64,000 nucleotides of DNA from an uncultured Chloroflexales bacterium (GTDB lineage: Bacteria; Chloroflexota; Chloroflexia; Chloroflexales; Chloroflexaceae), in NCBI GenBank assembly GCA_937918935.1, contig CAKZSI010000022.1, positions 1 to 64,000 on the forward strand, in the 5' to 3' direction. Positions 1 to 8,364 of the stretch are shown here, piece by piece. Every line of letters begins with the position of its first letter. Within the stretch, counting starts at the first letter, position 1. The notes under the pieces are model-generated. The model saw nothing but the letters and a program-made list of their open reading frames with translations. It had not been told where the DNA came from and did no database searches. The position numbers were made by a program, and so were the translations under genes.

Positions 1-147
1 GGGCCGTGCCCTCGGCGCTGCTCCTTGTGGAGGTTCGGAGGGGTTTCATCCCTCCCACTACCTCTTTCCGGCGCGGCACAGCAGTACCGGAACGGGTGGG
101 CAACCAGGTTTTCACACACCACTGCTTGAGGAGAGGGTGGATAGGCG

Positions 148-1398
148 CTACGCCCCCGTCGCACCCTGGATCCACGCCATCGCCTTATCGGCGAGGCGGT
201 CGAGGGCCTGCACCGACAGGGCGATGTGCTCTTCGAGGGTGTCTTCGATCTTGTTGTGGGAAATGCCCCTCAGGCTCTGCACGAAGAGCATGACGGTGGG
301 GATGCCCGCCCGGGCCACCTCGGCTGCGTCGTGCAGCGGGCCGCTCGGCAGGCGATGGGCCGCGCCGGCCACCTCGCGGATTGCCGCTTCGCCCATGGCG
401 ATCAGGTCGGGGTGGAAGGGAATGGGATCAATCCTCCAGATCGGCGCCCAGGCCACCGTGCAGCCCTCCTCGGCGGCGAAGCGCCCCGCCGCCTCTCTGG
501 CCTCCTGGAGCATCGCCGCCAGCGCCGCCGCGTCCATGTGGCGCTGATCCAGCGTGACGATGCACTCTCCCACCACCGCCGTCACAATCCCCGGGCGGGT
601 GATGCAGCTTCCGATGGTGCAGACCCCTCCATGCCGCGCGGCGATTGTGCGAATCTCCAGGCCCAGCTTCGCCGCAGCGGCGAAGGCATCGCGACGCCGG
701 TTCATCGGCGTTGAGCCAGCATGGGCCGCCTGGCCGGTGAAGGTGATCTGGTGGCGCTCCACACCGAAGGTGCCGATCACCACGCCCAGGGGCAGGCCCA
801 GATCTTCGAGTACGGGCCCCTGCTCGATGTGCAGTTCGAGGTAGGCCGCGGCACTGGTCTGTTGTTGCCGGGCGGCCAGCATGCCCTCCAGCTTCACGCC
901 GTGGGCGGCCAGGGCCTCGGGCAAGGGGATGCCGTCACGGTCATGCAGGCCGGCGACGCTCGCCGGGTCGAGGGTGCCCGAGAAGGCGCTGGAGCCGAGC
1001 AGGCTGCGCCCGAAGCGGGCGCCCTCCTCGTCGGCCCAGTCTACCAGGCGCAGTGTAACCGGCGGCGTGCCTTCGGCAGCGACGCGGCGCAGCACTTCGA
1101 GGCCGGCGAGCACGTTCAGGCAGCCGTCGAGCCAGCCGCCGTTCGGTACCGAGTCCAGGTGGCCACCGATGATCAGGGCGCGTTCCGAGGCGCCCGGCAG
1201 CGTGGCCCAGAGGTTGCCGCCCTCGTCCATCTCAACGCGCACCGGGAGGTCGGCCAGTTTCGTGCGGTACCAGTCCCGCGCTGCCGCCCAGGTGTCAGTC
1301 CAGGCCACCCGTTGCGCGCCATCGGCGTTGCCCGTCAAAGCCCGCAGTTCTTTCAGTTCAGCAATGGTGCGGGCCGGATTGAGGATTGAGGTTGTCAT
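148..1398 (-). CDS. M20-family amidohydrolase (N-carbamoyl-L-amino acid hydrolase / allantoate amidohydrolase type)
   Basis: Likely hydrolyses an N-carbamoyl group (carbamoyl-amino acid, ureidoglycolate or allantoate class) in the cytoplasm with two divalent metals. The family pattern is complete: GGHLDSV near residue 80, the bridging Asp in GWLDG near 91, ADEEGARF near 125, ELHIEQGP near 190, and a C-terminal LHDA and SHNKIEDT. Length (416 residues) is normal. The first ATG (1404) has its GAGG only 2 nt upstream, while the next ATG (1398) has GAGG 8 nt upstream, so I chose 1398. It lies downstream of a hydantoinase remnant; hydantoinase plus carbamoylase is the classic pair that opens a cyclic ureide and then removes the carbamoyl group. 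The exact substrate cannot be read from sequence, and the partner enzyme is broken here. Confidence 0.85.
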   Translation of the reverse strand: MTTSILNPARTIAELKELRALTGNADGAQRVAWTDTWAAARDWYRTKLADLPVRVEMDEGGNLWATLPGASERALIIGGHLDSVPNGGWLDGCLNVLAGLEVLRRVAAEGTPPVTLRLVDWADEEGARFGRSLLGSSAFSGTLDPASVAGLHDRDGIPLPEALAAHGVKLEGMLAARQQQTSAAAYLELHIEQGPVLEDLGLPLGVVIGTFGVERHQITFTGQAAHAGSTPMNRRRDAFAAAAKLGLEIRTIAARHGGVCTIGSCITRPGIVTAVVGECIVTLDQRHMDAAALAAMLQEAREAAGRFAAEEGCTVAWAPIWRIDPIPFHPDLIAMGEAAIREVAGAAHRLPSGPLHDAAEVARAGIPTVMLFVQSLRGISHNKIEDTLEEHIALSVQALDRLADKAMAWIQGATGA

Positions 1399-1470
1399 GG
1401 TCATGCCCTCTGGTGGTGCTACGACTTTTGGAGGAGTGCGGGGAGGCGGAGCCTCCCCGCAACTACCAGG

Positions 1471-2530
1471 TTACACGCTGAACGGCGTGCGATGCACAAA
1501 GCGCCCCGCGCCGGCATCACCCGTCCAGGTATTGCCCTCGACGATCACCCGGCCCCGTGAGAGCACCACCCGCGGCGCACCGGTGACCTCCCAGCCCTCG
1601 TAGAGGGTGTAGTCGGTGCGCTGGTGCAGGCTGGCCGCGCTGAGGGTGCGCCGGGCCTCGGGGTCCCACACCACGATGTCGGCGTCGGCGCCGGGGGTGA
1701 GGGTGCCCTTGCGGGGATAGCATCCAAAGAGCCTGGCGGGGTTGGTGCAGCACAGTTCCACCCAGCGATTGAGGGAGATGCGGCCCGCCTGAACGCCGTA
1801 GGTGTAGAGGAGCATCATGCGCTCCTCGATGCCCGGGCAGCCGTTGGGGATGTTGGCGAAGCTCTGGCGGCCCAGTTCCTTGCCGGCGGGGCGCCCCTCG
1901 ACGCCGCCCTGGAACCAGAATGGGCAGTGATCGGTGGAGACCACCTGGAGCGAATTGTCGGCCACCCCCTGCCAGAGGGCCTCCTGGTCGTGGGTGGAGC
2001 GGAAGGGCGGCGAGCAGACCCATCTGGCCCCCTCGAAGCCCTCGCGCGCCAGGTCGTCTTTGGTGAAGAAGAAGTACTGGGTGCAGGTTTCGGCGAAGGT
2101 CTGCCCCGCCCTGCCCCGCGCGCGGGCCAGGCGCACGGCTTCAAGCGGGCCGGCGTTGGTCAGGTGCACCACGTAGAGCGGCGCGCCGGCAACTTCGGCT
2201 AGGCGCACGGCGCGGGCGGTGGCCTCGGCTTCAAGCTCGGGGGGGCGCGTCAGGGCGTGGTACTTTGGGGCGAGCTGGCCGGCGGCCACCGCCTCGGGAA
2301 TCAGCACGTCAATCGCGTCGCCATTCTCGGCGTGGACCATGATCAGCAGGCGGTGTCGGGCCGCCTGCTGCATGGCGCGGAAGAGGGTCATATCGTCAAC
2401 CTGCAACGCGCCCTTGTAGGCCATGAAGAGCTTCATGCTCGTGGCGCCATACTCGACGCAGCGGGGCATTTCATCGAGCACGCTATCGGGCAGATCGGTG
2501 ATGGCCACGTGGAAGCCGTAGTCAATATAC
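1471..2530 (-). pseudogene. Hydantoinase/dihydropyrimidinase, N-terminal part missing
   Basis: Cyclic-amidase (amidohydrolase superfamily) fragment of about 350 residues; intact members have about 460-480. Homology begins at YIDYGFHVAITDL. What remains is good: the Lys that is carboxylated (SMKLFMAYKG), the metal His in MVHAENGD, the His in LYVVHLTN and the Asp in STDHCPF. The N-terminal HxH metal pair and first third of the barrel are absent, so it should be inactive. In-frame sequence upstream of about 2530 is the 5' part of an ABC permease read in another frame, not hydantoinase. This indicates a deletion or an assembly junction at about 2525-2531 that also removed the permease 3' end and perhaps whole genes between them. 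Any protein made would need an improvised start, for example the open frame to 2670. Confidence 0.8.
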
Positions 2531-2750
2531 GTAGCAAGAAGGCCGGACGGGCCAGGAAGGTTTCCAGGATCTGGCTGGGGGCGGGCAGCAGGTAGAGGGG
2601 GATCTGGAAGAACCACACTGCCAGTTCCCACAGCCCGATGACCAGCGCGAAAGTCAGCAGCGGCGGCCACAGGTCGTGCACACTGAGCCCCCCGCGCTCC
2701 ACTCGACCCGCCTGGCGGGCCACGGTGGTTGCCTGTAGCGGCGCACTCAT
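2526..2750 (-). pseudogene. ABC permease (SsuC/ThiX type), 5' fragment only
   Basis: First 74 or so residues of a second inner-membrane permease. The ATG at 2750 overlaps the ATPase stop (ATGA), as in an intact operon. The sequence shows a short cytoplasmic tail, one hydrophobic helix (LLTFALVIGLWELAVWFF) and the PLYLLPAPSQILETF segment typical of taurine/nitrate/thiamine-precursor permeases, then AFLLR. After that the frame runs into out-of-frame hydantoinase sequence and stops near 2433. The EAA-loop that contacts the ATPase, and all later helices, are gone. Confidence 0.75.
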
Positions 2751-3544
2751 ACCCCCACCCGTTCGGTTTCGGTGGCGCGAAGGGCCTCGCGCACCTCGGT
2801 CACGAGGCTGAAGAACGCGGGCGACTCGCGGGTCTCGAAGATCCGCGGGCGTGGCAGATTGATCGGCACGACGCGCTGGACGCGGCCCGGTCGGGGTGAC
2901 ATGACCACCACCCTGTCGGCCAGAAAGACCGCTTCGGGGATGCTGTGGGTGACAAAGATGACCGTGGGGCGGGGAGCGGCGCTCGACCACAGGCTAAGCA
3001 GTTCGGTCTGCATACGCTCGCGGGTGATCTCGTCGAGGGCGCCAAACGGCTCGTCCATAAGGAGAATGGACGGCTCGAAGGAGAGGGCGCGCGCGATTGC
3101 CGCGCGCTGTTGCATGCCTCCGGAGAGCTGATGCGGGTAGGCGTCGCCGAAATCGCCCAGGCCGACCAGGCGCAGCAGGCTCATGGCCCGTTCCCGACGC
3201 TCCGCCGGGGGGCGCCCCATGATCTCCAGCGGCAGTTCCACATTCCGACGCACGGTGCGCCACTCGTAGAGTACGGGCGCCTGGAACACAATGCCATAGT
3301 CGCGGTCGAGACGGGCCTGTTCGGGGGTTTTTCCCTTCACCCGCACCGTGCCCGAGCTGGGTTGTTCGAGGTCGCCGATCAGGCGCATCAGCGTGCTTTT
3401 GCCGCAGCCGCTCGGCCCGATCAGGGCGATGAACTCACCGGCGGCGATACTCAGGCTCACCTCGAGCAGGGCGGTCACCGGCCCGCCGCCGCTTTGATAC
3501 ACCTTGCTGACGCGATCGAATTCGATGATAGGTGAAGTGCTCAT
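2747..3544 (-). CDS. ABC transporter ATP-binding protein (SsuB/TauB/ThiZ family)
   Basis: Cytoplasmic ATPase of a nitrate/taurine/hydroxymethylpyrimidine-type importer. Walker A is GPSGCGKST, followed by a Q-loop in IVFQAPVLYEW, the signature LSGGMQQRAAIARAL, Walker B ILLMDEPFGALD and the switch His in VTHSIPEA. The ATG at 3544 has GAGG 6 nt upstream; a TTG at 3556 is open but lacks a ribosome site. It overlaps the following permease fragment by ATGA and is itself intact (265 residues), yet both permeases beside it are truncated, so it probably has no local membrane partner. Substrate is likely a pyrimidine or hydantoin-like ureide, inferred only from the hydantoinase and amidohydrolase downstream. 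Confidence 0.88.
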   Translation of the reverse strand: MSTSPIIEFDRVSKVYQSGGGPVTALLEVSLSIAAGEFIALIGPSGCGKSTLMRLIGDLEQPSSGTVRVKGKTPEQARLDRDYGIVFQAPVLYEWRTVRRNVELPLEIMGRPPAERRERAMSLLRLVGLGDFGDAYPHQLSGGMQQRAAIARALSFEPSILLMDEPFGALDEITRERMQTELLSLWSSAAPRPTVIFVTHSIPEAVFLADRVVVMSPRPGRVQRVVPINLPRPRIFETRESPAFFSLVTEVREALRATETERVGV

Positions 3545-3552
3545 CAAAAACC

Positions 3553-4212
3553 TCAACCCCTTAGAGGGAAAAGCTTTTGCTCTAACTGAACTGCTGAAGC
3601 GGCGATTTTGAGCGCAGTAAACAGGTAAGGCAGCGAAACTGGCAGGCGCAGCTTCCAGAAATACTGGAACGGTGTGGCGCCGTAAGCGCGCATCAGGTCG
3701 AGGCTCTGGGGCGAAGCCGCGCGCAGCCCGCGCAGCATGCCGATGGTTACGGGAAAGAACGTCAGATAGGCGGCGACCACCATCCTGGCCAGCCAGGGCG
3801 GCGCACCCATACGCCCAAGGCCAACCACCACCATCGGCGCGATAGCGAGGATCGGCACAGTCTGCGAGCCGATGACGTAGGGCATCAGGCCCCGTTCCAG
3901 CATCGGCAGGCGCATAAAGAGCACCGCCAGCGCAAAGCCCAGCAAGCCGCCGATGAAAAAGCCCCCCAGAGCCACGCGAAAGGTGGCCCAGCCGTTGGCC
4001 AGCATCTGCACGATTAACAGTGGCCCTGCCCCCCCGCGGGTAGGGGTAAACATCGTCTCGACAATCGAGCCGAGCGAGGGCAAACGTTGCTCGGAGAGGC
4101 CAAAAACCAGGCGGGCGCCTTCCCAGAGCAGCAGCAATGCGGCGATCACGCCAATGATTGACAGAGCGCGTCGGGCCAGATCTCCGGATGCGCCCTGAGC
4201 AGAGTATGCCAA
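3553..4212 (-). pseudogene. ABC permease (SsuC/ThiX type), C-terminally truncated
   Basis: Inner-membrane permease with several hydrophobic helices and the EAA loop (GATPFQYFWKLRLPVSLPYLFTALKIAA). Homology stops just after that loop, at about 3590; the last residues AVQLEQKLFPLRG do not resemble the family, and about 70-80 residues carrying the final helices are missing. I place the start at the TTG at 4212, because GGAGG lies exactly 6 nt upstream; the open frame reaches TTG 4290 but that stretch contains the structured leader. It is the first gene after the promoter at 4375-4403. With the second permease also cut, the transporter is probably dead. Confidence 0.7.
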
Positions 4213-4273
4213 ATCAGGCCTCCATCTGAGGCGATACGGAAAACTTGTACAACGATGCCGGAAAGAAAGGTCG

Positions 4274-4334
4274 TGGACAACACTGTCCAACGGCCAACAA
4301 GAGCGTGTTGGCGGAGGGCTGCTAACGTAGCAGC
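4274..4334 (-). other. Three consecutive hairpins in the 5' leader of the ABC/hydantoinase operon
   Basis: Between the promoter and the TTG start, the transcript contains three perfect stem-loops in 61 nt: 4334-4318 (7-bp stem, 3-nt loop CGT), 4312-4293 (7-bp stem GCCAACA, 6-nt loop) and 4289-4274 (6-bp stem TGGACA, 4-nt loop). Such tandem structure in the leader of a small-molecule transporter suggests regulation by an RNA or by a bound protein. It fits none of the riboswitch consensus patterns I know; the loop ACGT is close to, but not, the ACGR loops of guanidine-II. Confidence 0.5.
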
Positions 4335-4374
4335 ATTACTCCACGGAGGGGAATCAGGACTCTGGATTGTAAAA

Positions 4375-4403
4375 AGTGTAGCGCGGAGCGAGAAGTTTGT
4401 CAA
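4375..4403 (-). promoter_or_regulatory. Sigma-70-type promoter of the ABC/hydantoinase operon
   Basis: On the minus strand a consensus TTGACA (4403-4398) is separated by exactly 17 nt from TACACT (4380-4375). The predicted start near 4368 gives a leader of about 155 nt before the permease TTG. Confidence 0.7.
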
Positions 4404-4507
4404 TGCGGATGGCGCGGCAGGCGATGGGGCGGGGGCGGCGGACGGGCCGTCTGTCGCTACTGGCACCTGGGCGTGACGTGCGTGTCTGGCGGCCTGCCGG
4501 GCTGTCG

Positions 4508-4894
4508 CTACGCCCCAACACTGCGGGCAAAGATGCGCTCCAGGGTTGCGCGTGGGTCGGTGCAGAGACCAGTGTGGACCGGAGAGGGCTGGATGATGGT
4601 GCTACGCGGGGCGGTGAGCCAGCGGAAGCGCTCGTAGTGGGGCAGAGCGCCGATCGGCCCGGCGGCGGCGCCGCCGGCGCAGATGACCGGAATGTGCGCC
4701 AGTTGCGCCTCCAGCAGTTCCAGGTCGAGCGTGGGATCCAGGGCGCGCAGGCGGCCCGGGTCGAGGCGCAGGCGCGCCTCGAGGAAGCCGTGTTGCCGGC
4801 AGAGGAGCACCACGCCGGCGTTGACGGATTCGCCGCGCTCGATCCGCGGTACCACGCGCATCAGGGCGTATTCAAAGACGCTGGTCGCGGGCAT
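4508..4894 (-). CDS. DUF3037 family protein
   Basis: Small protein of 128 residues beginning MPATSVFEYALMRVVPRIERGE, the typical opening of DUF3037, with NAGVVLLC following. No catalytic motif is visible and the function is unknown. Its start lies 23 nt inside the upstream HipA-like gene, so the two are very likely translationally coupled; a HipA-like kinase next to DUF3037 is a recurrent pairing in bacterial genomes. It ends this minus-strand group. A partner or antitoxin-like role for the kinase is inference only. Confidence 0.75.
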   Translation of the reverse strand: MPATSVFEYALMRVVPRIERGESVNAGVVLLCRQHGFLEARLRLDPGRLRALDPTLDLELLEAQLAHIPVICAGGAAAGPIGALPHYERFRWLTAPRSTIIQPSPVHTGLCTDPRATLERIFARSVGA

Positions 4895-5654
4895 GGATCG
4901 CCTCCTCAACAAACAACCGCGGCGCCGCCGCCCGCGACAGCAGGTATTCGGCGTAGGCCGCGCGGTGCTCTTCGATACTCGCGAACGGGCCGTCTCCTAC
5001 CAGCCAGGACTCGGGCACCGCCGCCACCAGACGTTCCACCAGGGCGGGGGTAATCTGGGGGGCCAGCGCGGCATCGGCGGCGCGCAGATCACCCGCCGCG
5101 GCGAGCAGCACGTGGTTCTTGATCGCCGCAAAGCGACCCTTCGCCCGGGTACGCCAGTCTTCCCAGGTATGGTGAACAATCAACGTCGCGCCGTGGTCAA
5201 TCAGGTAGAGTTGCCGGTGCCAGAGCAGCAGGTTCGTGTTGAGCGCCGTCCGGTCCACATTGGTAACAAAAGCGTCGAACCAGACAATGCGCGCCGCCAG
5301 GTCAGGGGTGATGCTGGCGGTGTTAAGCGCGTCGAAGGCCAGGGCGCCGGGCAGAAAATCCACCGCCAGGTTCAGCCCGCCGCTGGCCCTGACGAGATCC
5401 TGGATCTCGCCATCGGGTTCATTGTGCCCCAGGGTCGGATCCAGGTGCGCCAGGGCGATCTCGGGCACCGGCAGTCCGAGGGCGCGCCCTAACTCACCAG
5501 CAAGCAATTCGGCGATCAGCGCCTTCGGTCCCTGGCCAGCGCCACGAAACTTAAGAACGTACAACCCATCATCGTCCGCCTCGACCAGGGCGGGCAACGA
5601 GCCGCCCTCGCGCAGCGGCGTGACATAACGGGTTGCAATGATGGTGCGGAGCAT
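4872..5654 (-). CDS. HipA-like kinase-fold protein
   Basis: 260-residue protein related to the HipA kinase fold. An N-terminal strand and Lys (GLYVLKFRGAGQGPKALIAELLAGEL) resembles the ATP-binding lobe, and TNVDRTALNTNLLLW followed by LYLIDHGATL resembles the HipA catalytic loop and Mg-binding Asp. It lacks the N-terminal HipA subdomain, so it is a short stand-alone form. A good ribosome site (GAGGTG, 8 nt) precedes the ATG. It starts 15 nt after the uracil-DNA glycosylase stop and overlaps the DUF3037 gene, so all three are probably co-transcribed. Substrate and physiological role are unknown; no HipB-like helix-turn-helix antitoxin is encoded beside it. Confidence 0.75.
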   Translation of the reverse strand: MLRTIIATRYVTPLREGGSLPALVEADDDGLYVLKFRGAGQGPKALIAELLAGELGRALGLPVPEIALAHLDPTLGHNEPDGEIQDLVRASGGLNLAVDFLPGALAFDALNTASITPDLAARIVWFDAFVTNVDRTALNTNLLLWHRQLYLIDHGATLIVHHTWEDWRTRAKGRFAAIKNHVLLAAAGDLRAADAALAPQITPALVERLVAAVPESWLVGDGPFASIEEHRAAYAEYLLSRAAAPRLFVEEAIHARDQRL

Positions 5655-5669
5655 CGGTGTGACACCTCT

Positions 5670-6326
5670 TCATGCGTCGGCCCGCAGCCCGGCGGCGAAC
5701 TGCCGCGCGCCGCCCTGAGCCGGATGCCGCAACCTGCGGTGCGGCACGCCGAGGGTCGTCAGCGCCCCTGCGGCCACGCGGCCCAGGGCCACTACCGGCA
5801 CGCCGCTGAACAGGGCGCAGACACGGGCCAGCAACGGCAACCCCAGGGCGATCTCGCTCGCCCGCGGGGGGCGGTTGCTCCGCTCCACGCCGGGGCGGTG
5901 CGGGTGGAAGGGGTAGGCGTTCCAACCCGCCGCGGTCAGGCCCAGGGCCGCCAGTTCGCGGCAGACGATGGTCGCCGTCGGTTCGGCGCTGATGCGTTCA
6001 TCATCTCGCGCCAGGGCCAGGTTCGGACCGGCTTCGAGGCGGCCCAGCGGCCAGCGACCCTCCAGCAACAGGCGCTCGCTGGTAAACGGCACCCCCGTGC
6101 GGCGGGCGCCGTTGTAGCCCGGCGCTTCGCCGATCAACAACAGGTCTGGCCGGCGCGCGAGCGCCGTCTCCAGCGCCAGGGCCAGATTGCGGCGCCGCGC
6201 GCCGTTTCCCGGCGGCCCGTCGCTGGCGTACATGTTTACCGCGTCAGCCGGGGCCGGCAGGGTGGCCAGATCGGCAATCAGCGCGGCGACCGGAGGGGTG
6301 AGCGTTTTGAGTTGAGCGTCTATCAT
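5670..6326 (-). CDS. Uracil-DNA glycosylase superfamily protein
   Basis: 218 residues with the superfamily motifs: LLIGEAPGYNGARRTGVPFTSE (motif 1, near residue 63) and a C-terminal LRHPAQGGA resembling the HP-loop of motif 2. The central WNAYPFHPH segment matches the usual N-x-x-P-F-H pattern of this group. Four clustered Cys for an Fe-S cluster are not visible, so it is unlike families 4 and 5. Presumably a monofunctional base excision glycosylase or related nucleic-acid enzyme, though some members of this fold have other roles. First gene of a compact trio with the HipA-like and DUF3037 genes. Confidence 0.7.
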   Translation of the reverse strand: MIDAQLKTLTPPVAALIADLATLPAPADAVNMYASDGPPGNGARRRNLALALETALARRPDLLLIGEAPGYNGARRTGVPFTSERLLLEGRWPLGRLEAGPNLALARDDERISAEPTATIVCRELAALGLTAAGWNAYPFHPHRPGVERSNRPPRASEIALGLPLLARVCALFSGVPVVALGRVAAGALTTLGVPHRRLRHPAQGGARQFAAGLRADA

Positions 6327-6457
6327 CAGCGGGGCCGTACCAATCCACCAGGAAGATCGCTGTGGAGGTGAAAGAACCGTTCCACACCTCTACAGACCAG
6401 TCAGGTGGGACGATAGAGCAACGAGCAAGCCAGTCCTCCCGGGTCTCAAACTACCTC

Positions 6458-6973
6458 TTACACATTCCGGCGGCGATACAACTCCTTGCGCTCGACATAA
6501 CGTTCAGCAGGCCCGCGGATCCGCGCCGCCTGGCTGGCGCTCAGGGGGCGGATGATCCCTGGCACACCCAGCACCAGCGACCCGGGCGGCACCTGCATAC
6601 CTTCGGTCACCAGAGCCCGCGCACCCACTATCGAGCCGCGCCCGATACGCGCGCCGTTCAGCACCACCGCGCCGATGCCGATCAGCACCTCGTCCTCGAT
6701 GATTGCACCGTGTACAATCGCGCCGTGGCCCAGGGTCACGTAGTCGCCGATGACAACAGGAAACCCCGGATCGCCATGGATAATACAACCGTCCTGTACA
6801 TTTGAGCAGGCGCCGATCTGGATGGGCACCGTATCGGCGCGCAGCACGCTCATTGGCCAGACGCTGCTCTCCGGGCCGATGGTGATTGTCCCGGCCAGAA
6901 AGGTGTTGGGGAAGACGTATGCGCTCGGGTGGATGCTGATCTGGTCGATCAAAACTGGTGCATTTTCGTTCAT
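6458..6973 (-). CDS. Gamma-carbonic anhydrase family (left-handed beta-helix) protein
   Basis: 172 residues of hexapeptide repeats forming a left-handed beta-helix, with the gamma-CA signature: RADTVPIQIG, NVQDGCIIHGD (zinc His), GHGAIVHGAIIEDEVLIGIGAVVLNGA (two further His). These residues support a metal-binding trimer; many such proteins (YrdA/PaaY-like) have weak or no measured anhydrase activity. The open frame extends upstream to 7039 but that stretch lacks family sequence, and the ATG at 6973 begins the canonical N-terminus. Stands alone between two intergenic stretches. Confidence 0.85.
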   Translation of the reverse strand: MNENAPVLIDQISIHPSAYVFPNTFLAGTITIGPESSVWPMSVLRADTVPIQIGACSNVQDGCIIHGDPGFPVVIGDYVTLGHGAIVHGAIIEDEVLIGIGAVVLNGARIGRGSIVGARALVTEGMQVPPGSLVLGVPGIIRPLSASQAARIRGPAERYVERKELYRRRNV

Positions 6974-7050
6974 AGGATCACTCGTGGTCTGGCTTCGGGG
7001 AGGTTTCAGATCGGTTTGCCTGTTGCTCCACGTTCGCACATAACCGGTCG

Positions 7051-7122
7051 GTGGAGGTGTGGAGTTGAAGACTGGTTTCTGAGGCGCCGTTGCGTTCCAC
7101 CTCTACACCTCCACACCTCCAC
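7051..7122. repeat. Foldback sequence with 14-bp perfect arms
   Basis: GTGGAGGTGTGGAG at 7051-7064 is exactly inverted at 7109-7122, with a 44-nt interior. It lies between divergent gamma-CA and fructokinase genes. Similar purine-rich GAGGTGTGGAG stretches occur at about 44505-44520, opposite a pyrimidine-rich complement near 44695-44740. Confidence 0.6.
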
Positions 7123-7228
7123 AAAACCTGCAGGGATAGACGCGGAGCGGCGCAGCCTTCTCCGTGCCTTTCCCTGCTGCAGTTGCGCTTGAATAATACA
7201 GATCCATTGTACCGTACTGGAGACAAGC

Positions 7229-8200
7229 ATGCGCAATCTACTGGTCTGCCTGGGCGAGATCCTGATCGACTTTTTGCCGCTGGAGACCGATGGGGAACTG
7301 ACGGGCTTCACGTTGCATCCCGGCGGTGCGCCGTTCAACGTGGCGGTAGGGTTGGCGCGACTGGGCGAGCCTGCGGCGTTTGTGGGCAAACTCGGCGCCG
7401 ATATGTTCGGGCGGCGCCTGCGCCGCGCCGTGCGTGCCGAAGGCATTGACGACACCTGGCTCACCGATGTGCCTGCGCCCACCACGCTGGCCTTTGTTGC
7501 CCACGAGGACGGTGAGCCGGTCTTCACCTTCTACGGCGCGAACGCTGCTGATACGCTGCTGACCCCGGTAGACCTGCCCCCGGCGCTGTTTGAGCGAGCC
7601 GCGAGCCTGCATTTCGGGGGCATCAGCCTGTCGCGCGGCGCCACCCCTACGGCGGCGCTGGCGGCTGCCGCGGGCCTGCGTGGCCGGGCACTGGTTTCCC
7701 TCGACATCAACGTGCGCCCGCGCCTGATTGACGATCCGGTGGCCTATCGCGCTACCCTGGCGCGCGCCATTGCCGCGTGTGACCTGTTGAAACTCAGTGC
7801 CGCCGATTGCGCCTGGCTCGCTCCCGCGGAAGACCCCCTGCGCTTCGCTGCGGCTCAGCTCGACGCCGGCCCGGCGCTGGTAGCACTCACCCGTGGAAGC
7901 GCCGGGGCAACCGCCCTGCGGCGGCGGCACGACGGTCAGGTCGAAACCCTGCACGTTCCGGGCTTCTCCGTGCCGGTGGTCGATAGTGTGGGCGCGGGCG
8001 ACAGCTTCAGCGCGGGATTGCTTGCGGCCCTGGCCGAACGCGCAGCCCTCACGCGCGAAGCCATGGCGACAATGCCTGTGGAGGAACTTACGGCCGCCCT
8101 GCGTTTCGCCGCGGCTGTTGCTGCCCTCACCTGCACCCGTCCTGGCGCCGATCCCCCTCGCCGCGCCGAGGTCGCCATGTTCCTTGCCGCGCGGGGGTAG
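7229..8200 (+). CDS. PfkB-family carbohydrate kinase (fructokinase-like)
   Basis: 323-residue cytosolic sugar kinase of the ribokinase/PfkB family. N-terminal GEILIDF and PGGAPFNVAVGLARLG (substrate-binding signature 1), FVGKLGADMFG, and C-terminal DSVGAGDSFSAGLL with catalytic Asp at residue 258. The close match around GGAPFNVA is typical of fructokinases, but sugar specificity is not certain. Starts ATG at 7229 after CTGGAGACAAGC. Monocistronic, divergent from the carbonic anhydrase-like gene. Confidence 0.85.
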   Translation: MRNLLVCLGEILIDFLPLETDGELTGFTLHPGGAPFNVAVGLARLGEPAAFVGKLGADMFGRRLRRAVRAEGIDDTWLTDVPAPTTLAFVAHEDGEPVFTFYGANAADTLLTPVDLPPALFERAASLHFGGISLSRGATPTAALAAAAGLRGRALVSLDINVRPRLIDDPVAYRATLARAIAACDLLKLSAADCAWLAPAEDPLRFAAAQLDAGPALVALTRGSAGATALRRRHDGQVETLHVPGFSVPVVDSVGAGDSFSAGLLAALAERAALTREAMATMPVEELTAALRFAAAVAALTCTRPGADPPRRAEVAMFLAARG

Positions 8201-8364
8201 CAGGCCGTCTGAGCTAGATCAGGCCGAAGCATGCTCCAGCCCTTCGCGTAGGAGGCGTCTGGCGGGGCGAAGCCCGCCACCCCCGCTGAGACGAAGTCTT
8301 ATTGCCATGTTTAGTGCAGTTCGCTGTAACTCATGTCCCCATCATGGTTGAAGAGCAATTGGTC

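Noticed and set aside
4212-4403. Guanidine-I or guanidine-II riboswitch in the ABC operon leader
   Set aside because: The loops are CGT/ACGT, not the ACGR pair of guanidine-II, and the CACGGAGGG stretch similar to guanidine-I is on the wrong strand. Kept only as an unclassified structured leader.
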